Positions 60,109 to 64,000 of a stretch of DNA of 64,000 bases are shown piece after piece. The stretch is from contig CAZBRT010000002.1 in assembly GCA_964494625.1 (NCBI GenBank), positions 248,001-312,000 on the forward strand, in the 5' to 3' direction. The DNA is from UBA2784 sp964494625 (GTDB lineage Bacteria; Pseudomonadota; Alphaproteobacteria; Micropepsales; Micropepsaceae). Under the pieces are notes generated by a model that was not told the origin of the DNA, ran no database searches, and saw only the letters and a list, made by a program, of their open reading frames with translations. The number at the start of each line of letters is the position of its first letter. Positions within the stretch are counted from its first letter, which is position 1. The position numbers and the translations under genes are program-made.

Positions 60109-61362
60109 ATGACCCGCTTCAAGTCCGCGTTTCTCAACCTCGTCCATGAACGCCGCGCCGTGCATCAATGCACGGACACGGCGGGCCTCGACCAGCTTTG
60201 CGCGTCGGGTGTGGTTACCGGTTATATCGGCTTTGACTGCACCGCGCCCAGCCTTCATGTCGGCAGCCTGATGCAGATCATGACGCTCAGGCGGCTGCAG
60301 CAGGCGGGGCACCGGCCCATCGTCGTGCTCGGCGGGGGCACGACCAAGGTGGGTGATCCCTCCTTCAAGGATGAATCGCGGCCCTTACTGACGGACGAAT
60401 TAATCGCGCAGAACACGGCCGGCATCCGCCATGTGTTCGAGCGCTTCCTCACATTCGGCAATGGCCCGGCCGATGCCGTGATGGTGGACAATTCCGAATG
60501 GCTGGATGAACTCAGATACGTGCCCTTCCTGCGCGAGGTTGGCCGCCACATGTCGGTCAACCGCATGATCTCGATGGACAGCGTGAAGCTGCGGCTTGAG
60601 CGCGAGCAGAACCTCACCTTCCTCGAGTTCAACTATATGGTGATGCAGGCCTATGATTTCGTCGAACTGAACCGGCGCTATGGCTGCCGTCTCCAGATGG
60701 GCGGGTCCGATCAGTGGGGCAACATCACGGCGGGCAGCGATCTTGCCGGGCGCATGGGCCTATCGCAGCTTTACGGCCTCACCACGCCGCTGATCGCGAC
60801 GGCATCGGGCGTGAAGATGGGCAAGACCGTATCGGGCGCCGTCTGGCTGAATGCGGATATGCGTTCGCCCTATGACTACTGGCAGTTCTGGCGCAACACC
60901 GAAGACGCCGATGTCGGCCGCTTCCTGCGCATCTTCACCGAGATGCCGGAAGCCGAGATCGCGCGGCTTGAAGTCCTGCAGGGCGCCGAACTGAACGATG
61001 CCAAGAAGGCGCTGGCGACCGCCGCGACCACGATGGCCCACGGCAAAGATGAAGCCGACAAGGCTGCCGCCACCGCGCGCGAAACCTTCGAGGGTGGCGG
61101 GCTTGCGCGCGACCTTCCGTCGATTCTGGTGGCCGCCGACAAGCTCGCAGCCGGCTATCCTGTCTTTGCCGCTTTGGTGCAGGCAGGGCTTGCGGCCAGC
61201 ACGTCAGAGGCACGGCGCGCGATTGCGGGTCAGGGCATCCGCGTGAACGATCAGGTCGTGACCGACGAGAAAGCCGTCATCAGCGCAGCCGACATGGGGT
61301 CGGAAGGCGCCATCAAGCTTTCGCATGGCCGGAAAAAGCACGTGCTCATCAGGCAAGGTTAA
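60109..61362 (+). CDS. tyrS: tyrosyl-tRNA synthetase
   Basis: 417-residue class I synthetase that charges tRNA-Tyr. The HIGH-type motif is in GFDCTAPSLHVGSLMQIM, the tyrosine-binding block includes MVMQAYDFVELNRRYGC, and the KMSKS-type motif is KMGKTVSG near residue 240. A C-terminal S4 RNA-binding domain covers the last 70 residues (SEARRAIAGQGIRVNDQVV). Length fits the TyrRS family. Confidence 0.97.
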   Translation: MTRFKSAFLNLVHERRAVHQCTDTAGLDQLCASGVVTGYIGFDCTAPSLHVGSLMQIMTLRRLQQAGHRPIVVLGGGTTKVGDPSFKDESRPLLTDELIAQNTAGIRHVFERFLTFGNGPADAVMVDNSEWLDELRYVPFLREVGRHMSVNRMISMDSVKLRLEREQNLTFLEFNYMVMQAYDFVELNRRYGCRLQMGGSDQWGNITAGSDLAGRMGLSQLYGLTTPLIATASGVKMGKTVSGAVWLNADMRSPYDYWQFWRNTEDADVGRFLRIFTEMPEAEIARLEVLQGAELNDAKKALATAATTMAHGKDEADKAAATARETFEGGGLARDLPSILVAADKLAAGYPVFAALVQAGLAASTSEARRAIAGQGIRVNDQVVTDEKAVISAADMGSEGAIKLSHGRKKHVLIRQG

Positions 61363-61377
61363 GGCGAAGCCTTAACC
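61357..61377 (+). terminator. rho-independent terminator at the end of tyrS
   Basis: GGTTAAGGC, loop GAA, GCCTTAACC form a perfect 9-bp hairpin followed by CTTCTTTGC. The left arm includes the tyrS TAA stop. This is a good terminator for tyrS despite a short T-rich tail. Confidence 0.7.
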
Positions 61378-61416
61378 CTTCTTTGCACCATGAAGCGCGC
61401 CTTGCCGAAGTCGGCT

Positions 61417-61458
61417 GGCCCAACCTTGTTGGCCCAACCTTGTTGGCCCAATTTTGCT
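61417..61458. repeat. three tandem 14-bp repeats
   Basis: GGCCCAACCTTGTT occurs twice exactly (61417-61430, 61431-61444), and a third copy, GGCCCAATTTTGCT, follows (61445-61458). The array lies between the tyrS terminator and the pentapeptide gene. The unit is not a multiple of three, so it is not coding. It could be a slippage product or a set of binding sites. Confidence 0.75.
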
Positions 61459-61609
61459 GGCACGAGGTTTGCGACCTTTGAGGTGTGACGTCTCTCAGCG
61501 GCACACAGCATAAAGGCGACGGCCACCATCCGGCGCCCCACCAAATCAGCAGCAGCTCGCAGATCGGGCGCCGGCCTCACCATCCGGCGCCCGCCGCAAG
61601 GCCCCCCAG

Positions 61610-62056
61610 ATGATCCGCATCGCCCTCACCCTCGCCATGGTCCTTGGCCTCACCACACCGGCGGCGGCCTTCAATCCAGACCAGGTTGCCGGCGTTGAAG
61701 CAGGCGTGGCTGATTGTCCCGATTGCGACTTCACCGGCGCAAACCTCCAATTCCAGTGCGTGAAGACGGGCGACCTGTCGCGCGCGCGCTTTGACGATGC
61801 CAATCTGAAATATGCCTGCATGCGCGAGACGACCCTTGTCGGCACGTCCTTCCGCAATGCCGACCTGACCGGCGCCAATCTTTCGGATGCCAATCTCGAC
61901 GGTGCCGATCTCGACGGCGCGACCTTGCGCCTGACGCTCATCCGCGGCACGGACCTTTCGGGCGCGCGCAATCTGACCCAGGACCAGATCGCCATGGCCT
62001 GCGGCGACGACCGCACCCGCCTGCCACCGGGACTTTCCGTCCATCCCTGCGAGTAG
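61610..62056 (+). CDS. exported pentapeptide-repeat protein
   Basis: 148-residue protein with a signal peptide (MIRIALTLAMVLGLTTPAAA) and a run of A(D/N)LxX repeats from about residue 43 to 110, for example TGANLQFQC, NADLTGANLSDANLDGADLD, which would form a right-handed quadrilateral beta-helix. Several cysteines occur (CPDC, QC, AC, CGDD). Function unknown; it is probably periplasmic. Confidence 0.82.
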   Translation: MIRIALTLAMVLGLTTPAAAFNPDQVAGVEAGVADCPDCDFTGANLQFQCVKTGDLSRARFDDANLKYACMRETTLVGTSFRNADLTGANLSDANLDGADLDGATLRLTLIRGTDLSGARNLTQDQIAMACGDDRTRLPPGLSVHPCE

Positions 62057-62110
62057 CGCCGCCTTGCGGAAGTGCTAGTCTTGCCCCGCCGTTCCCGGGG
62101 GGAAGACGCC

Positions 62111-63289
62111 ATGCACGCACGCCGCATCCTGACAGTCACCCTGTCTGCTCTCGCGCTTTCCGGATGCCTTTCCGGCGCGGACATCGCCGAGCGCGCGGTC
62201 GAGCACAATATCGCGGTGGCCGACACAGCCAACAAGCTGGTGCTCCTGAATGTCGTGCGTGCGAGCCTGCGCCACCCGGTGATCTATACGCAGCTGACAG
62301 GCGTCAGCGAGCAGATCTCGGGCGGGCCATCAGCCTCAATCTCCATTCCCTTCGGACCGGATGCCTTCAACGCCTACAGCGCTGATGGTGCCTTCGGCGC
62401 CAGCGGCTATGCCTCGATTTCAACCGCGCCGCTTGAAGACCAGGAATTTTATGCAGGCGTGATGACGCCCCTGTCGCTCGGCGACATCGACTATTACCTT
62501 GATGCCGGCTGGCCCAAGAACCTCATCTGGACGCTGACGGTCGAGAACTTCACCGCCACGCGATCGCTCTATGCACAAGTCATCGCTGCCAGCAACGCCA
62601 TCTGCGCCACCAGCATCGGCGCGATCCAGTGCACGCGGCTTGTGGCCGGACCGCAGCCGCGCATGGACGCGGCGGGCGAGACCGTCTTGCTCGACAACAA
62701 TCCGCGCAATGCTGCCGAGTTCGCCCTGTTCCAGGACTTCCTGATGCGGCTGGAACTCCTCGACATGTCGGTCGAGCTGGTCACCGCCACCAATGAATTG
62801 CGCCTGCCCGCGACCGCGCAACTTCTCGCCAATGCGGAGCAGATCAACAATCTTCTCGCGACGGGTGCCAGCGTGCGTACCGAGGGGCGCGAGATCGTGG
62901 TGACCGTGCCCTATGCCCTGCCGGTCTTGCGGATCGGCGGCATTGAGCGCGCGGGCGAAGATCGCGTGGTGGGGCTTACCGCACACACGCGCTCGCCCGA
63001 CGCCATTCTTTTCTATCTCGGCGAAGTGGCGGGCGCAGATCAAGCCATCGAGGTGCATGTGGGCGGCGGCACGAGTGCGCGCTTTGTGCCGCTCTTCCCG
63101 GTCAAGTCATGCGCGGGCGGTTGCGGCAGCAGTGCTGTCGAAGTCGATTATGACGGGCGTTCATGGGCGATTGATGCCGATGAAGGCGGGCGGGCGATGC
63201 AGGTGATTGCGCTCATTCACCAGGTCTTCGGCCTCCACAAGCGCGCCTATGCGCCGCCGTCGTCGAATGCGGTGACGGTGATCAATTGA
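62111..63289 (+). CDS. predicted lipoprotein of unknown function
   Basis: 392 residues with a lipoprotein signal (LSALALSGC, C19). The mature part has no recognised domain; it contains two paired regions rich in hydrophobic residues and a cysteine pair near the end (SCAGGCGSS). It starts with an ATG preceded by GGGGGAAGACGCC. Neighbouring genes (pentapeptide protein upstream, GIY-YIG nuclease downstream) do not suggest a role. Codon use is normal for the window. Confidence 0.65.
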   Translation: MHARRILTVTLSALALSGCLSGADIAERAVEHNIAVADTANKLVLLNVVRASLRHPVIYTQLTGVSEQISGGPSASISIPFGPDAFNAYSADGAFGASGYASISTAPLEDQEFYAGVMTPLSLGDIDYYLDAGWPKNLIWTLTVENFTATRSLYAQVIAASNAICATSIGAIQCTRLVAGPQPRMDAAGETVLLDNNPRNAAEFALFQDFLMRLELLDMSVELVTATNELRLPATAQLLANAEQINNLLATGASVRTEGREIVVTVPYALPVLRIGGIERAGEDRVVGLTAHTRSPDAILFYLGEVAGADQAIEVHVGGGTSARFVPLFPVKSCAGGCGSSAVEVDYDGRSWAIDADEGGRAMQVIALIHQVFGLHKRAYAPPSSNAVTVIN

Positions 63290-63306
63290 CCTTGCTTCGA
63301 TTCAAC

Positions 63307-64000
63307 ATGTTGCTCGAAGGGGCCGGGATTTCGCCAGCCTCAACCTTTCTGCTCCGGCACCAGGACACCGACATGGTGCCAGGCTTTTCCACCTACAGGC
63401 TGTGGCGGGATGATCGCACTGAATTTTCGCGATACGAACGCACCCAAAGCCGGGTAGAATTCATTGTCGGCGGCCACGTGGCGTCATTCGTTGTTGACCC
63501 AACCGGCGCCGAACTCTTTGTCGGTCTCTCGTCCGTAACCGGAGTGGAACAGCAGTCTGCTGCACAAGGGTTCTCATTCCTGCGTACTGAGCGCTTAGAT
63601 GCATCCAGTGCGACAAACATCTATCAGTTCGCGCGCGATGACCGGTTTTCGCCCTATGAGGGCCGCCTTGTGATTGACTGGGGACCAGGTACACGCCGCT
63701 GGGATCAGCGCGCGCATCTGCAGGACAAGACCATCATTGAACTCCGCGCGAAGGTGCAGGACGACGAATGGCCCGGCTATATGGGCATACGTCTTGCTGC
63801 AAGCGATGTTCCCACAATGTCACCCGGCTGGAAGTCACGGCTGGGTGCCGTCAACGGCGTCTATCTGCTCGTTTGCCCGGAGAGTGGTGAACAATATGTG
63901 GGCATAGCGCATGGCCAAGGCGGGTTCCTCGCCCGCTGGGAGCAATATGCTGCCGATGGACACGGGGGCAATCAGCTCTTGAAACAGAGGCTGAAGCGCA
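63307..64000 (+). CDS. GIY-YIG family nuclease, N-terminal part (3' end outside window)
   Basis: Open frame reaching the right edge, 231 residues visible from the ATG at 63307 (a TTG at 63292 is an alternative; ribosome-binding site weak). Residues 1-178 form an N-terminal domain seen in some bacterial GIY-YIG proteins, with LLRHQDTDM, FVVDPTGAELFVGLSS and RLVIDWGPGTRRW. The nuclease motif then follows: GVY at 184-186, YVG at 197-199 and the catalytic arginine R210 (FLARWEQY). The conserved glutamate would lie beyond the window. The sequence is less GC-rich than its neighbours and uses TTA, ATA and GTA codons, which suggests acquired DNA. Confidence 0.75.
   Translation, partial: MLLEGAGISPASTFLLRHQDTDMVPGFSTYRLWRDDRTEFSRYERTQSRVEFIVGGHVASFVVDPTGAELFVGLSSVTGVEQQSAAQGFSFLRTERLDASSATNIYQFARDDRFSPYEGRLVIDWGPGTRRWDQRAHLQDKTIIELRAKVQDDEWPGYMGIRLAASDVPTMSPGWKSRLGAVNGVYLLVCPESGEQYVGIAHGQGGFLARWEQYAADGHGGNQLLKQRLKR

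Noticed and set aside
61359..61583. 74-residue minus-strand frame across the tandem repeats
   Set aside because: It overlaps the tyrS terminator, and the 14-bp repeat would shift frame with each copy-number change; no family match.
1..64000. Avoidance of CCWGG sites as a footprint of the restriction system
   Set aside because: Sites are easily found, for example 663-667, 5067-5071 and even 11664-11668 inside the methylase gene, so no strong avoidance is visible. A proper count against expectation would be needed.
1..64000. CRISPR arrays, tRNA or rRNA genes, insertion sequences
   Set aside because: No regularly spaced repeats, no cloverleaf-like segments with a T-arm, and no transposase-like frames with terminal inverted repeats were seen.

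Overview
The window is high-GC (by eye, low-to-mid 60s percent), densely packed bacterial chromosome. It suggests an alphaproteobacterium, most likely of the Hyphomicrobiales (Rhizobiales) type. The grounds are a gcrA cell-cycle regulator divergent from argD-argF-hslO, the set N-formylglutamate amidohydrolase/DUF1244/DUF1036/pyruvate kinase, an iscR-led suf operon close to a divergent anmK/tyrS pair, and the alphaproteobacterial form of ribosomal protein bL36. No rRNA, tRNA, insertion sequence, prophage or CRISPR array was seen.

Layout. 1-8.6 kb: methyltransferases, a TrkH potassium channel subunit, amidohydrolase, glycerate kinase, pyruvate kinase and a TPR protein. 8.6-15.5 kb: the glycolate oxidase genes glcD, glcE and glcF on the minus strand, interrupted between glcD and glcE by a plus-strand EcoRII-type restriction-modification cassette (C5 methylase, Vsr repair nuclease, EcoRII-like endonuclease). 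15.6-20.3 kb: thioesterase, bL36, lytic transglycosylase and an MFS exporter. 20.4-22.1 kb: an ECF sigma factor, a candidate anti-sigma factor and a periplasmic metal-sensor-like protein in one overlapping operon. 22.2-25.9 kb: an overlapping trio of a GcvT-like protein, a phytoene-desaturase-like flavoprotein and an unrecognised Rossmann-type protein. 26.1-30.8 kb: polyamine genes speD (minus), speE and potBCA (plus), without a binding-protein gene. 30.8-34.1 kb: glnE and an HU protein. 34.4-42.9 kb: a UMF1-type transporter, an isolated ccmI, a DUF433/DUF5615 toxin-antitoxin pair, a sugar-acid dehydratase and an ArgE-like deacetylase. 43.0-46.9 kb: hslO-argF-argD and, divergently, gcrA, whose upstream region holds a perfect DnaA box and a GANTC site. 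46.9-50.1 kb: dienelactone-hydrolase family protein, a vapBC pair whose VapC lacks one catalytic acid, a TfoX-like protein and a gamma-lyase/synthase family PLP enzyme. 50.1-58.1 kb: a ten-gene minus-strand Fe-S cluster operon, iscR to sufA, with a promoter overlapped by an IscR-like palindrome. 58.2-64 kb: hydrolase, anmK, tyrS, a pentapeptide protein, a lipoprotein and, cut by the window end, a GIY-YIG family nuclease of lower GC.

Most genes are core metabolism. Accessory material is limited to the restriction-modification cassette, the two toxin-antitoxin pairs and the terminal GIY-YIG gene. I found no clear evidence of a wholly new system. The strongest leads are the restriction cassette that splits glcDEF, the gcrA control region, the sigma/anti-sigma/metal-sensor operon, the VapC with a lost catalytic residue, and the GcvT/CrtI-like trio.
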